Shown here one piece after another: positions 40,434-48,976 of a stretch of DNA of 64,000 nt. Position numbers and translations under genes: made by a program. Under the pieces are notes generated by a model that worked only from the letters and a program-made list of their open reading frames with translations, did not search any database and had not been told where the DNA came from. Position 1 is the stretch's first letter; every line of letters begins with the position of its first letter. Where the stretch lies: contig JAWVFQ010000015.1 of NCBI GenBank assembly GCA_033856025.1, positions 62,001-126,000 of the forward strand, given 5' to 3'. Source of the DNA: AC-38 sp033856025. Lineage in GTDB: Bacteria > Actinomycetota > Thermoleophilia > Solirubrobacterales > Solirubrobacteraceae.

Positions 40434-41113
40434 CCGAGGGGGAGATCCACGCCCTCATGGGCCCGAACGGCTCGGGCAAGTCGACCCTGGCCAACACCAT
40501 CCTGGGGCACCCGGCCTACGAGGTCACCGAAGGCCAGATCCTCTGGCAGGGCGAGGATCTGACCGAGGCCGACCCCGAGGACCGCTCCCAGGCCGGCCTG
40601 TTCCTCGCCTTCCAGTACCCGGCCGCGATCCCCGGCGTGTCGGTGGCCAACTTCCTGCGCATGGCCATGAACACCCACCGCGACGACCCGATCAAGGTCA
40701 AGGAGTTCGGCGTCAAGCTCAAGGAGGCGACGCAGCTGCTGCACGTCGACCGCGAGTTCACCTCGCGCCACCTCAACGACGGGTTCTCCGGCGGCGAGAA
40801 GAAGCGCTGCGAGATCCTGCAGATGGCGATGCTCGAGCCGCGCGTGGCGGTCCTGGACGAGACCGACTCGGGGCTGGACATCGACGCCCTGCGCACCGTG
40901 GCCGAGGGCGTCAACGCCCTGCACGAGCGCAACGGCATGGGCGCGCTGGTCATCACCCACTACCAGCGGATCCTGCACTACGTCAAGCCGCAGTTCGTCC
41001 ACATCATGCTCGACGGGCGGATCGTCCGCGAGGGCGGGCCCGAGCTCGTCACCCAGCTCGAGGCCGAGGGCTACGACTGGATCCGCGAGGAGGTCGGCGC
41101 GCTCGATGGCTGA
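40355..41113 (+). CDS. sufC: Fe-S assembly ATPase SufC
   Basis: A 252-residue ABC-type ATPase of the SufBCD scaffold. Walker A G-P-N-G-S-G-K-S-T, signature F-S-G-G-E-K-K-R, Walker B A-V-L-D-E-T-D-S-G-L-D and the H-loop T-H-Y-Q-R are present. It powers the SufBCD complex during cluster assembly in the cytoplasm. ATG 40355 gives the family N-terminus and lies inside the 3' end of the regulator gene. Its end overlaps sufD by 8 bases. Confidence 0.97.
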   Translation: MPDLEIRNLHVRTEDREILRGVDLSVAEGEIHALMGPNGSGKSTLANTILGHPAYEVTEGQILWQGEDLTEADPEDRSQAGLFLAFQYPAAIPGVSVANFLRMAMNTHRDDPIKVKEFGVKLKEATQLLHVDREFTSRHLNDGFSGGEKKRCEILQMAMLEPRVAVLDETDSGLDIDALRTVAEGVNALHERNGMGALVITHYQRILHYVKPQFVHIMLDGRIVREGGPELVTQLEAEGYDWIREEVGALDG

Positions 41114-42473
41114 GGCCGCCCGCTCCACGAAGCCGGGCGCCGCCCGCGCGGCGACGCTCTACCAGCCGCTGGAGGGCGGGGGCGCCGGCGACGGACGCGG
41201 CGTGGAGGAGATCCGCGCCGCCGCGCTGGAGGCCTTCGAGCACCTGGACATGCCGACCTGGCGCCGGTCGGGCTTTTGGACCACGCACCTGCGCGACCTC
41301 GACCTGGGCGCGCTGGAGCCGCGCCACGTCGAGGCGGGCGAGATCCCCGAGGTCGTGTCGCGCGCGCTGGGCGACGACGAGCTGGCCGGCCTGCTCGTGC
41401 AGCGCGGCGCCACCGTCGTGCACGCCGAGCTGGACCCCGAGCTGGCGGCCCGCGGCGTCGTTCTGTCGTCGCTGGAGGACGCGGCCAGCGACCACCCCGA
41501 CCTGGTGCGCGAGCACTTCATGAAGCGCCTGCCCTACGACCGCCACAAGCTCGACGCCGCCGCGGCGGCGTTCTGGACGGGCGGCGCGTTCCTGCACGTC
41601 CCCGACGGCGTCGTGGTCGAGCGGCCCTTCCAGATCGCCTACGTCATCGACGAGGCGGGCACCGCGCAGTACGCCCACACGCTCGTGGTCGCCGGCGCCA
41701 ACAGCGACTTCCGCCTGCGCGAGTACGACCTGGCCGGCGACTTCACCGGCCCCGCCCTGCACGCCGGGCACTTCGAGTGCTACCTGGGCGACGGGGCGCG
41801 GGCGCGCATCGCTCACCTCCAGGACTGGGGCGGGAACGGCCAGGAGGTCCACGACGTCTCCACTCACTTCACGCGCGTGGGGCGCGACGGGCACGCCACC
41901 TGGATCCCCATCCACCTGGGCGGCCACCTGACCCGCCAGCACATCGAGCTGTCCACCGCGGGGACCGGCTCGGACATGCGCCACCGCGGCATCTACTTCA
42001 CCGAGGAGCAGGAGCACCTGGACCTGTTCACGGTGGACCTGCACGAGGTCGGCCACACCACGGGGGACACCGTGTGGAAGGGCGCCGCCACCGGCGCCTC
42101 GCGGGCGTCCTACGAGGGGCTGATCAAGATCGTCCCGGACGCGCAGGAGTCGCACACCTACCTGCAGACGCACTCGATGATGCTCTCGCCGCGGGCCAAG
42201 GTGGACGCCATCCCGTCGCTGATCGTGGAGACCGACTCCGTGTCGGCGTCGCATGGCGGCACGGTGGGCGAGGTCGACGAGGGCCAGGTCTTCTACATGC
42301 AGACGCGCGGCCTGTCGCGTCACGAGGCGGTGCGGGTGATCGTCGAGGGCTACTTCGAGCCGGTCGTCGTCCAGCTGGACGACCCCGGCCTGGAGCGGCT
42401 CGTCCGCGAGCGCATCGCGCGCAAGCTGGCCGCGGCCGAGGCCGACATCGAGGCCTACGCGGCCGCCAAGTAG
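41106..42473 (+). CDS. sufD: Fe-S assembly scaffold protein SufD
   Basis: A 455-residue SufD with the C-terminal right-handed beta-helix (about 150-430), including H-R-G-I-Y-F-T, the Y-E-G-L-I-K-I segment, S-H-T-Y-L-Q-T-H-S-M-M-L-S, and S-A-S-H-G-G-T-V-G. It forms the heterodimer with SufB on which clusters are built. It keeps the conserved His in S-A-S-H-G. Overlaps sufC and is followed by sufS after 2 bases. Confidence 0.95.
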   Translation: MAEAARSTKPGAARAATLYQPLEGGGAGDGRGVEEIRAAALEAFEHLDMPTWRRSGFWTTHLRDLDLGALEPRHVEAGEIPEVVSRALGDDELAGLLVQRGATVVHAELDPELAARGVVLSSLEDAASDHPDLVREHFMKRLPYDRHKLDAAAAAFWTGGAFLHVPDGVVVERPFQIAYVIDEAGTAQYAHTLVVAGANSDFRLREYDLAGDFTGPALHAGHFECYLGDGARARIAHLQDWGGNGQEVHDVSTHFTRVGRDGHATWIPIHLGGHLTRQHIELSTAGTGSDMRHRGIYFTEEQEHLDLFTVDLHEVGHTTGDTVWKGAATGASRASYEGLIKIVPDAQESHTYLQTHSMMLSPRAKVDAIPSLIVETDSVSASHGGTVGEVDEGQVFYMQTRGLSRHEAVRVIVEGYFEPVVVQLDDPGLERLVRERIARKLAAAEADIEAYAAAK

Positions 42474-42475
42474 CC

Positions 42476-43714
42476 ATGGCCACGCCCGCGACGACACCCC
42501 GCCTGGACATCCGCGCGGACTTCCCCATTCTCCAGCGCGAGATCGGCGGGCGCCCGCTCGTCTACCTCGACTCGGCGGCCACGTCGCAGAAGCCCGAGTC
42601 GGTCATCGCGGCGATCGACGACTACTACCGCCTCCACAACGCCAACATCCACCGCGGCGTCTACACGCTGGCCCAGGAGGCGACGGACCTGTTCGAGGGC
42701 GCGCGCGAGCGGGTGGCGGCGTTCACGGGCGGCGAGACCGCGACGACCATCTTCACCCGCAACGCGACCGAGGCGCTGAACCTGGTCGCCTACGCCTGGG
42801 GACGCGGCAACGTGGGCGCGGGCGACGTGGTGCTGATCACGCAGATGGAGCACCACTCCAACATCGTCCCCTGGCAGCTGCTGTGCCAGGAGACGGGCGC
42901 GGAGCTGCGCTACCTCTACGTGTCCGACGGCGGGAAGCTCTCGCTGGACGAGCTCGACGCCGAGCTGGCCGGTGGGCGCGTGAAGCTGGCGTCGTTCGCC
43001 CACGTCTCCAACGTGCTGGGCACGATCAACCCGGTGGCCGAGATGACGGCGCGCGTGCGCGCGGCGGGCGCGGTGTCGGTGGTCGACGGGGCGCAGGCGG
43101 TCCCGCAGATGCCGGTGGACATCGGCGAGCTCGGCGCCGACTTCTACGCCTGGACGGGCCACAAGGCGCTGGGCCCGACCGGGATCGGCGTGCTGCACGG
43201 CCGCCGGGAGATCCTGGAGGCCATGCCGCCCTTCCTCGGCGGCGGCGACATGATCCGCACGGTCGACTGGCAGGAGTCCACCTGGAACGACCTCCCCTGG
43301 AAGTTCGAGGCCGGCACGTCGATGGTGGCCGAGGGCGTCGGCCTGGGCGCCGCCGTCGACTACCTGAGCGGCCTGGGGATGGCGAACGTGCGGGCGCACG
43401 AGCAGGCGCTGGCGGCGTACGCGCTGGAGCGGCTGGCCGACGTCGGCGGCGTGCGCGTGATCGGTCCCGCGGACGCCGCGGAGCGCGGCGGCGTCATCTC
43501 CTTCGAGCTGGAGGGGGTCCATCCCCACGACGTGGCCGAGCTGATCAACCGCGAGAACGTGTGCGTGCGCGCGGGGCACCACTGCGCGATGCCGCTGATG
43601 CGCCGCCTGGGCGTGCCGGCGACAGCCCGCGCGTCGCTCGGTCCCTACAACGACGCGTCCGACGTGGACGCGCTGGTCGACGCGCTGGTCAAGGCGAAGC
43701 GCGTGTTCGCTTAG
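42476..43714 (+). CDS. sufS: Cysteine desulfurase SufS
   Basis: A 412-residue PLP enzyme that takes sulfur from cysteine. PLP Lys230 is in T-G-H-K-A-L-G-P-T-G, and the persulfide Cys370 in R-A-G-H-H-C-A-M-P, the short-loop type II desulfurase pattern that needs SufU or SufE as partner. His-rich M-E-H-H-S-N-I-V-P-W is conserved. It lies between sufD and sufU in one operon. Confidence 0.96.
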   Translation: MATPATTPRLDIRADFPILQREIGGRPLVYLDSAATSQKPESVIAAIDDYYRLHNANIHRGVYTLAQEATDLFEGARERVAAFTGGETATTIFTRNATEALNLVAYAWGRGNVGAGDVVLITQMEHHSNIVPWQLLCQETGAELRYLYVSDGGKLSLDELDAELAGGRVKLASFAHVSNVLGTINPVAEMTARVRAAGAVSVVDGAQAVPQMPVDIGELGADFYAWTGHKALGPTGIGVLHGRREILEAMPPFLGGGDMIRTVDWQESTWNDLPWKFEAGTSMVAEGVGLGAAVDYLSGLGMANVRAHEQALAAYALERLADVGGVRVIGPADAAERGGVISFELEGVHPHDVAELINRENVCVRAGHHCAMPLMRRLGVPATARASLGPYNDASDVDALVDALVKAKRVFA

Positions 43715-43716
43715 CC

Positions 43717-44097
43717 ATGGACGACCTCTACCGCGACTACATCCTCGACCACTACAAGGCGCCGCGGAACTTCGGCGAGCTGGAGCCGCACGACCTCGAC
43801 GCGCACGACCACAACCCGCTGTGCGGCGACGAGCTCGGCGTGCACATCGTGGTCAGCGACGGGCGGATAGCCGAGCTGCGCTTCCACGGGCAGGGCTGCG
43901 CGATCTCCCAGGCCGCCGCCTCGATCGCCTCGGAGGAGTACGTGGGGATGGAGGTCGGCGACGTCGGGACGCTGGACGCCGACTGGGTGATCGACCTCCT
44001 CGGGATCCCCATCAGCGCGACGCGGCGCAAGTGCGCGCTGCTCAACCTCAAGGTCATGCGCGGCGCCGTCACGGGCGACGCGAGCTGGCCCGAGTAG
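43717..44097 (+). CDS. sufU: Zinc-dependent sulfurtransferase SufU
   Basis: A 126-residue SufU. Zinc/sulfur ligands are Cys36 and Asp38 (L-C-G-D-E-L), Cys61 (G-Q-G-C-A-I-S) and Cys106 (R-R-K-C-A-L-L). It receives persulfide sulfur from SufS. The 18-residue loop between G-E and the third Cys fits SufU rather than IscU. It closes the operon; its last 29 bases overlap the end of the opposite-strand DUF2142 gene. Confidence 0.95.
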   Translation: MDDLYRDYILDHYKAPRNFGELEPHDLDAHDHNPLCGDELGVHIVVSDGRIAELRFHGQGCAISQAAASIASEEYVGMEVGDVGTLDADWVIDLLGIPISATRRKCALLNLKVMRGAVTGDASWPE

Positions 44098-45538
44098 CCA
44101 GCCAGGGCGCGGCGACGAGCGTCGCCGCGGCGAGCAGAACGAGCGCGAACCACAGCGTCCAGCCGGCCGGCGGCGCCCACTCCGGCGGGTCGGGGAACGT
44201 CCGGTCCGCGCCGGGCCCGAAGGCCCAGCGCTGGGCGTTGACCACCCAGGCGGTGACCTGGACCAGCGCGGCGGGGACGAGGCAGGCGGCGAGGAGCCCG
44301 GCCTCGCCCGACCGCCGGACCCAGTCCGGAAGCCGCTCGCGGTTGCGGTGGGCGATCTCGCCGGCCAGCAGCGCGACGATGACGAAGAGGGGCAGGACGT
44401 GGCGGCCCTGGAGCGGGATCCCCGCGTGGCGCGCGACCGCCGCGTAGAACAGGACGGGGAAGACCGCGGCGGCGCCGAGCGCGACGGCCAGGACGATCCG
44501 CTCCCGCCGCCCGCCCGCGCGCAGCGCGAGGACCACGAGGCCGGCCGCCATCAGCCCCCACACGACGTAGGCGAGCGCCGGCAGGTCGACCTGCAGCGCG
44601 CCGAACTTCCCCACCGACTGCAACAGCACGTCGTCGAGCTGGCGCCATCCGCCGCCGAGGCTGGCCCGAAGCGGCGAGAGCCCAAACTCCGCGTGCGGCC
44701 CGTACGCCCCCTCCCACACCCGATTGAGGACGACGGCGACGACGATCGCGGCGCCCACGAAGATCCCCCGTCCCCGGCGGGCGGGACGGGTGGTGGAGAG
44801 CGCGGCCGCGGCGGCCGCGAGGACCCAGAGCGGTCCGACCGTGCGGCTCAGGGCCAGGAGGACTCCGGACGTCGCGGCGAGGATGAAGACCCAACGCGGC
44901 GGGACCTCCCCGGGTCTCGTGAGGCGCAGCAGCGCGGCGGCCAGGGCGATGGCGGCGGCGATCTCCAGGCCGCTCCCGCTCAGGCTCGCGCCGGCGAACA
45001 CGACCATCGGCGTGACCGCGACGACCAGCCCGAGCAGGGACGTCGCCCCGCCCCACAGGGCCAGCGCGGCGCCGGCGATCAGGGCTCCCCAGGCCAGCGC
45101 CAGGATCAGACGGCCGAGCCGGTCCGCCTCCCCCGCGTCGCCGCCCAACCGCACGACGGCGGCGGGCAGGAGGTAGGGCGCGGGCTGATAGGTCCCCACC
45201 GGGGTGACCTCGCGCCCGCCGGCTCCCACCGGCCCGTCCGGCTGGCACGCCGCCGAGACCGGGCGCAGGACGGGGCAGTCCCAGCCCGCCGGCGACAGTC
45301 CGCGGGGAACGTGCGCCCAGCGCCCGAGCTGGCGGATCCACGCGCGGGTGTCGGGCGTCTGCGTGGCGTCGTCGTAGGGCGCCCGGTCGCCGACCAGATG
45401 GCCGCTCGACACGCCCAGCGCGCGGAGGTAGTGCGCCTTCTCGTCGGGCGCCGTGAACGGCGCGCTCGACATCGCCCAGGTCAGCGCGAGCGCGAGGTAC
45501 GCGCCGGCCAACGCCAGCGGTAGCGCGCGCCGTCCCAT
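44069..45538 (-). CDS. DUF2142-family polytopic membrane protein
   Basis: A 489-residue integral membrane protein with about ten helices. The N-terminal A-P-F-T-A-P-D-E-K-A-H-Y (first external loop) is the D-E-x-x-H motif shared by DUF2142 proteins and lipid-linked-sugar glycosyltransferases of the GT-C group. C-terminal R-H-A-G-I-P-L-Q-G-R-H-V-L-P also fits. It may transfer a sugar outside the membrane. TAGCCT lies 9 bases before the ATG and takes its TAG from the stop of the small upstream gene. Confidence 0.82.
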   Translation of the reverse strand: MGRRALPLALAGAYLALALTWAMSSAPFTAPDEKAHYLRALGVSSGHLVGDRAPYDDATQTPDTRAWIRQLGRWAHVPRGLSPAGWDCPVLRPVSAACQPDGPVGAGGREVTPVGTYQPAPYLLPAAVVRLGGDAGEADRLGRLILALAWGALIAGAALALWGGATSLLGLVVAVTPMVVFAGASLSGSGLEIAAAIALAAALLRLTRPGEVPPRWVFILAATSGVLLALSRTVGPLWVLAAAAAALSTTRPARRGRGIFVGAAIVVAVVLNRVWEGAYGPHAEFGLSPLRASLGGGWRQLDDVLLQSVGKFGALQVDLPALAYVVWGLMAAGLVVLALRAGGRRERIVLAVALGAAAVFPVLFYAAVARHAGIPLQGRHVLPLFVIVALLAGEIAHRNRERLPDWVRRSGEAGLLAACLVPAALVQVTAWVVNAQRWAFGPGADRTFPDPPEWAPPAGWTLWFALVLLAAATLVAAPWLATRASSRRP

Positions 45539-45550
45539 CGGCGCGGCAGG

Positions 45551-45805
45551 CTACCGGCGGGCGTGGGCGAGAGCGGCGGCGGCCGCGTCCTCGCGGTCCG
45601 CCGCGGCGCGGTAGGCCGCGTAGGCCTCGCGGCCGCGCGCGGCGTCCCAGCCGGCGTACGCGGCGTTGGCGTCGCGCCGGGCTCCGTCCCAGACGGCGTA
45701 CAGCTCGTCGTGCAGCTCGGCGGGGGACAGCTGCCCCGGCCCCAGGACGAGCTCGCGCGTGTCCTCGATGCGCTCCAGCAGATCTTCCAGGTCTCGGCGA
45801 CTCAT
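45551..45805 (-). CDS. Small acidic-helical protein of unknown function
   Basis: An 84-residue product with a good AAGGAG ribosome site 8 bases before the ATG. The first half is L/E-rich (D-L-E-D-L-L-E-R-I-E-D-T-R-E-L-V), the second half is Ala/Tyr/Arg-rich with repeated A-Y-A-x-W/Y units. It looks like an all-helical soluble protein, maybe with coiled-coil ability. I do not recognise the family. It precedes the DUF2142 gene by 12 bases. Confidence 0.6.
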   Translation of the reverse strand: MSRRDLEDLLERIEDTRELVLGPGQLSPAELHDELYAVWDGARRDANAAYAGWDAARGREAYAAYRAAADREDAAAAALAHARR

Positions 45806-45900
45806 GGTGTCCGCTCCTTGAACTCCGGGTGGCACGGCAAGTTGCGTATGTCCCTGTAGGACGCCGCACACGGAAATTTCCTGCCTGGGCCGGACGACTC

Positions 45901-47352
45901 TCAGAAGCGCAGGCCGCGGCGCTCGGAGGCGCTGCCCACGGCGGCGCGCACCGCCACGCGGCCGTGGCGGAACTGGAGCCCGACGCGGTACGTGCGACAG
46001 CCGCGATAGGGGCGCGGACGCAGCGTGACGCTGCGGTTGCGCACGACCCGTCCCGTGCGCACGGTGTTGAAGATCTTCAGCGACAGGCGGGCCGCCCGCA
46101 CCAGCCGCACCTCGAGCAGGGGCGCGCGGCCCGCGCGGCGCACGACCCGCAGGCGCGAGACGACGCTCCCGCGGCGCAGGACGCCCGCGCGCGAGCGCGG
46201 CAGCGCGGGCGGGGTGCAGGCGGGAGTCGTCGTCGTGGGCCCGGTGCCGTTGTAGACGTCGGCGCCGAACGACCGCAGGCCCGCCTGGCCGGAGTAGCCG
46301 AGCGGCCCCAGCCCGAACAGCGCCTGGACGCTGCGCAGCAGGGAGTAGTGGTTGTACGGCGTCGGGTTCACGGACCCCGGGCGCACCCAGGGAGAGAGCA
46401 GGACGCTGCCCACCTTCCCGCCGCCCGAGCCCGGGACCGGGCCGCCCGGGTTGGGCGTGTTGGGCCCGGGCTGCTGGTTGCAGCAGGCGGTCGCGTCGGG
46501 ATTGCTCCCGGCCGCCTCGGCCTCGTCGAACGTGACGATGAGCAGGCCGCCCGCCCGGTAGGCCGGCGAGGCGGTGATCCGCGGGACCCAGAGCTTGAGG
46601 AAGTCGTCGGCGCTGCGCAGGCCGCCGGGCTTGCCGTCCACGCAGGGCGCGTCGTGACCGTCGTTGCACAGGTTCGGCGTGATGAAGGAGTAGTTGGGCG
46701 TGGTGGCGACCGAGGCGAGGTCGGGCTGGAGGCGGTCCAGCGGGACGTCGTGGGCGTCGCAGCGCGCCCGGTCGTCGATGACGGAGTGGAAGTAGACGAA
46801 CGGGTTGTGGCGGGCCGCGTACTGGTCGCCGCGGCGCGCGCTCTGGGTCGAGTCCATGGCGTTCGGGGCGGGATGGCGGCACGTCTTGGGCTCCGTCGCG
46901 GAGTTGCCCATGTCCTCCATGTAGCCCTTCCACGTCAGGCCCTTGGCGTCCAGCTGGTCGGCGATCGTCTTGACGTTCGCGGGATACACGCTGCCCTGCC
47001 CGATCGCCTGGCCGTCGGCCCCGATCGTCCCCGGGAAGACGTCCGTGAAGGCCGGGGCGTCGGCCTGGGTGACCGGATTGGACGCCTGCCCGCTGACCAG
47101 GGCGATGTAGTTGCCCAAGGACAGATGGGTGGTGGCGTAGAAGTTCGGCAGCAGCTGGCCCTGGGCCCGCAGCGTCTTGGCCAGGTAGGGCGCGGGCGAG
47201 GCCGGCCCGAAGGACTCGTCGTAGTTCTTGTTCTCCAGGATGAGGACCCAGACGTGCTTGACGGGCGGCTCGCCCGCCGCCCGAACGGGGCCCGCCGCGG
47301 CCAGGCAGGCCAGGGCCACCAGCGCCCCCGCGATCCGCTTGCTCCCCCTCAT
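45901..47352 (-). CDS. Secreted phosphoesterase (acid phosphatase / phospholipase C-like)
   Basis: A 483-residue exported enzyme of the phosphoesterase family (PF04185-like). Signal peptide 1-21, then V-W-V-L-I-L-E-N-K-N-Y-D-E-S-F-G (metal-site Glu/Asn), F-Y-A-T-T-H-L-S-L-G-N-Y (Thr nucleophile region), F-I-T-P-N-L-C-N-D-G-H-D and I-V-T-F-D-E-A-E. The end (about 400-483) is an Arg-rich beta region like those of other secreted proteins here. TACCGT lies 8 bases before the ATG. Substrate may be phosphate esters or lipids. Confidence 0.85.
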   Translation of the reverse strand: MRGSKRIAGALVALACLAAAGPVRAAGEPPVKHVWVLILENKNYDESFGPASPAPYLAKTLRAQGQLLPNFYATTHLSLGNYIALVSGQASNPVTQADAPAFTDVFPGTIGADGQAIGQGSVYPANVKTIADQLDAKGLTWKGYMEDMGNSATEPKTCRHPAPNAMDSTQSARRGDQYAARHNPFVYFHSVIDDRARCDAHDVPLDRLQPDLASVATTPNYSFITPNLCNDGHDAPCVDGKPGGLRSADDFLKLWVPRITASPAYRAGGLLIVTFDEAEAAGSNPDATACCNQQPGPNTPNPGGPVPGSGGGKVGSVLLSPWVRPGSVNPTPYNHYSLLRSVQALFGLGPLGYSGQAGLRSFGADVYNGTGPTTTTPACTPPALPRSRAGVLRRGSVVSRLRVVRRAGRAPLLEVRLVRAARLSLKIFNTVRTGRVVRNRSVTLRPRPYRGCRTYRVGLQFRHGRVAVRAAVGSASERRGLRF

Positions 47353-47393
47353 CGACCGAGACGGTAACGGGTAGCCTGAATCCAGGACGCCGC

Positions 47394-47410
47394 GTCGGTA
47401 CAATTCCGAC
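47394..47410 (+). promoter_or_regulatory. sufB promoter (-10 TACAAT) inside a short inverted repeat
   Basis: TACAAT (47399-47404) is a good -10; TGAATC about 16 bases upstream is a weak -35. It is flanked by GTCGG and CCGAC, a 5-bp inverted repeat centred on the -10. The gene has an AGGAGG ribosome site, so sufB has a leader of about 35 bases. Confidence 0.5.
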
Positions 47411-47444
47411 CAGCCGACACGGATTTCTTTCGAGCAGGAGGACC

Positions 47445-48845
47445 ATGGCCGCAACCGACAAGACGCGCATCACCAAGCCCGCCCCGGTCGTCGAGGACGA
47501 GCAGGGCCAGCTCCGTGCCCGCAAGGGCATCTCCCGCCAGGTCGTGGAGGAGATGTCCAAGATCAAGGGCGAGCCGGATTGGATGCGCGCCAAGCGGCTG
47601 AAGTCGTTCGAGATCTTCGAGCGCAAGCCCGTCCCCACCTGGGGTGTCGACCTGTCGGGCCTGAACTTCGACGACCTCGTCCTGTACTCCCCGCCCACCG
47701 CCGGGCGCTTCAACTCGTGGGACGACGTCCCCGCGGACATGAAGAAGACCTACGAGGACCTGGGGATCCCCCAGGCCGAGCGCGAGCACCTGGCCGGCGT
47801 CGTCGGCGTGTGGGACAACGAGCCGGTCTACGAGGGGCTCAAGGAGGAGTACGCCAAGCAGGGCATCCTCTTCTGCTCCACCGACACGGCGATCGAGCAG
47901 TACCCCGAGCTCGTCGAGCAGTACTTCATGACCAAGTGCGTCCCGCCGCAGGACAACAAGTTCAGCGCGCTGCACGGCGCGATCTGGTCCGGAGGCTCCT
48001 TCCTCTACGTCCCCGCCGGCGTGAAGGTCGACCTCCCGCTCCAGGCCTACTTCCGCATGGAGGGCCAGGGCGAGGGCACCTTCGAGCACACGCTGATCGT
48101 GGTCGAGGAGGGCGCCGAGGTGAACTACATCGAGGGCTGCACGGCGCAGACGTACTCCGTGAACTCGATGCACAGCGCGGTGGTGGAGATCTTCGTCAAG
48201 GAGGGCGCCAAGGCCCGCTACACGACGGTCCAGAACTGGTCCAAGGACGTCTACAACCTCAACACCAAGCGGGCGGTCGTGGAGGCCAACGGCACGGTGG
48301 AGTGGGTCGGCGGGTCGATGGGCGCCAAGTACGTGATGCTCTACCCGGGCTCGTTCCTGATGGGCGAGGGCGCGCGGGCGGACCACCTGAACGTCGGCGT
48401 GGCCGGCGAGGGCGTCCACAAGGACACGGGCGCGAAGGTCGTCCACCTGGCGCCGAACACGACGTCGAACATCCTGGCCAAGTCGATCTCCAAGGACGGC
48501 GGGATCATGGGCTACCGCGGACTTGTCCGGATGGGCCACAACTCGCGCGGCTCCAAGGCCCGCGTCCAGTGCGACGGCCTGATGATGGACCCGATCTCCC
48601 GGTCGGACACCTGGCCCGACATCCAGATCCAGAACCCCCACGTCACCGTGGCCCACGAGGCCGTGGTCGGCAAGATCTCCGACGAGCAGCTCTTCTACAT
48701 GCAGTCGCGTGGATTCTCAGAGGACGAGGCCGCCGCGATGATCGTCAACGGCTTCATCGAGCCGGTGACCAAGGAGCTCCCGATGGAGTACGCCGTCGAG
48801 CTGAATCGGCTGATTCAGCTCGAGATGGTCGGGTCCATCGGCTGA
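47445..48845 (+). CDS. sufB: Fe-S assembly scaffold protein SufB
   Basis: A 466-residue SufB, the main scaffold subunit. It has V-P-A-G-V-K-V-D-L-P-L-Q-A-Y-F-R, Y-I-E-G-C-T-A-Q-T-Y, H-S-A-V-V-E, N-W-S-K-D-V-Y-N-L-N-T-K-R and the C-terminal A-H-E-A-V-V-G-K-I-S. No intein is inserted, unlike mycobacterial SufB. It is 3.3 kb from sufCDSU, with its own promoter, ribosome site and terminator. Confidence 0.97.
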   Translation: MAATDKTRITKPAPVVEDEQGQLRARKGISRQVVEEMSKIKGEPDWMRAKRLKSFEIFERKPVPTWGVDLSGLNFDDLVLYSPPTAGRFNSWDDVPADMKKTYEDLGIPQAEREHLAGVVGVWDNEPVYEGLKEEYAKQGILFCSTDTAIEQYPELVEQYFMTKCVPPQDNKFSALHGAIWSGGSFLYVPAGVKVDLPLQAYFRMEGQGEGTFEHTLIVVEEGAEVNYIEGCTAQTYSVNSMHSAVVEIFVKEGAKARYTTVQNWSKDVYNLNTKRAVVEANGTVEWVGGSMGAKYVMLYPGSFLMGEGARADHLNVGVAGEGVHKDTGAKVVHLAPNTTSNILAKSISKDGGIMGYRGLVRMGHNSRGSKARVQCDGLMMDPISRSDTWPDIQIQNPHVTVAHEAVVGKISDEQLFYMQSRGFSEDEAAAMIVNGFIEPVTKELPMEYAVELNRLIQLEMVGSIG

Positions 48846-48876
48846 GGCCGCTGCAAACCTTCGCCTGACGGCACAT

Positions 48877-48915
48877 CCGGGGCGGGGTCCGTGCAGAGCA
48901 CTGTCCCCCGCCCGG
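48877..48915 (+). terminator. 3' hairpin of sufB; copy 2 of the repeated element
   Basis: CCGGGGCGGGG and CCCCCGCCCGG pair (one bulge) around an inner GTGC-AGA-GCAC stem-loop, 31 bases past the sufB stop. The core CCGTGCAGAGCACTGTCCC differs from the hup copy by one base in the inner loop. Confidence 0.7.
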
Positions 48916-48976
48916 CTGCGCCCCCAGGCTTGGTTTTCGCGGCCTCAGCGCGATGGACGACCGGGGCTAGGGACGA

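Noticed and set aside
47394..47410. Idea that sufB and rrf2-sufCDSU share one Rrf2 operator
   Set aside because: The inverted repeats differ (TCCTACC-N5-GGTAGGA against GTCGG-N7-CCGAC) and no common core can be aligned, so I do not claim a common site.
47445..48845. Intein in SufB, as in mycobacteria
   Set aside because: The protein is 466 residues with all SufB blocks continuous; no room for an intein.
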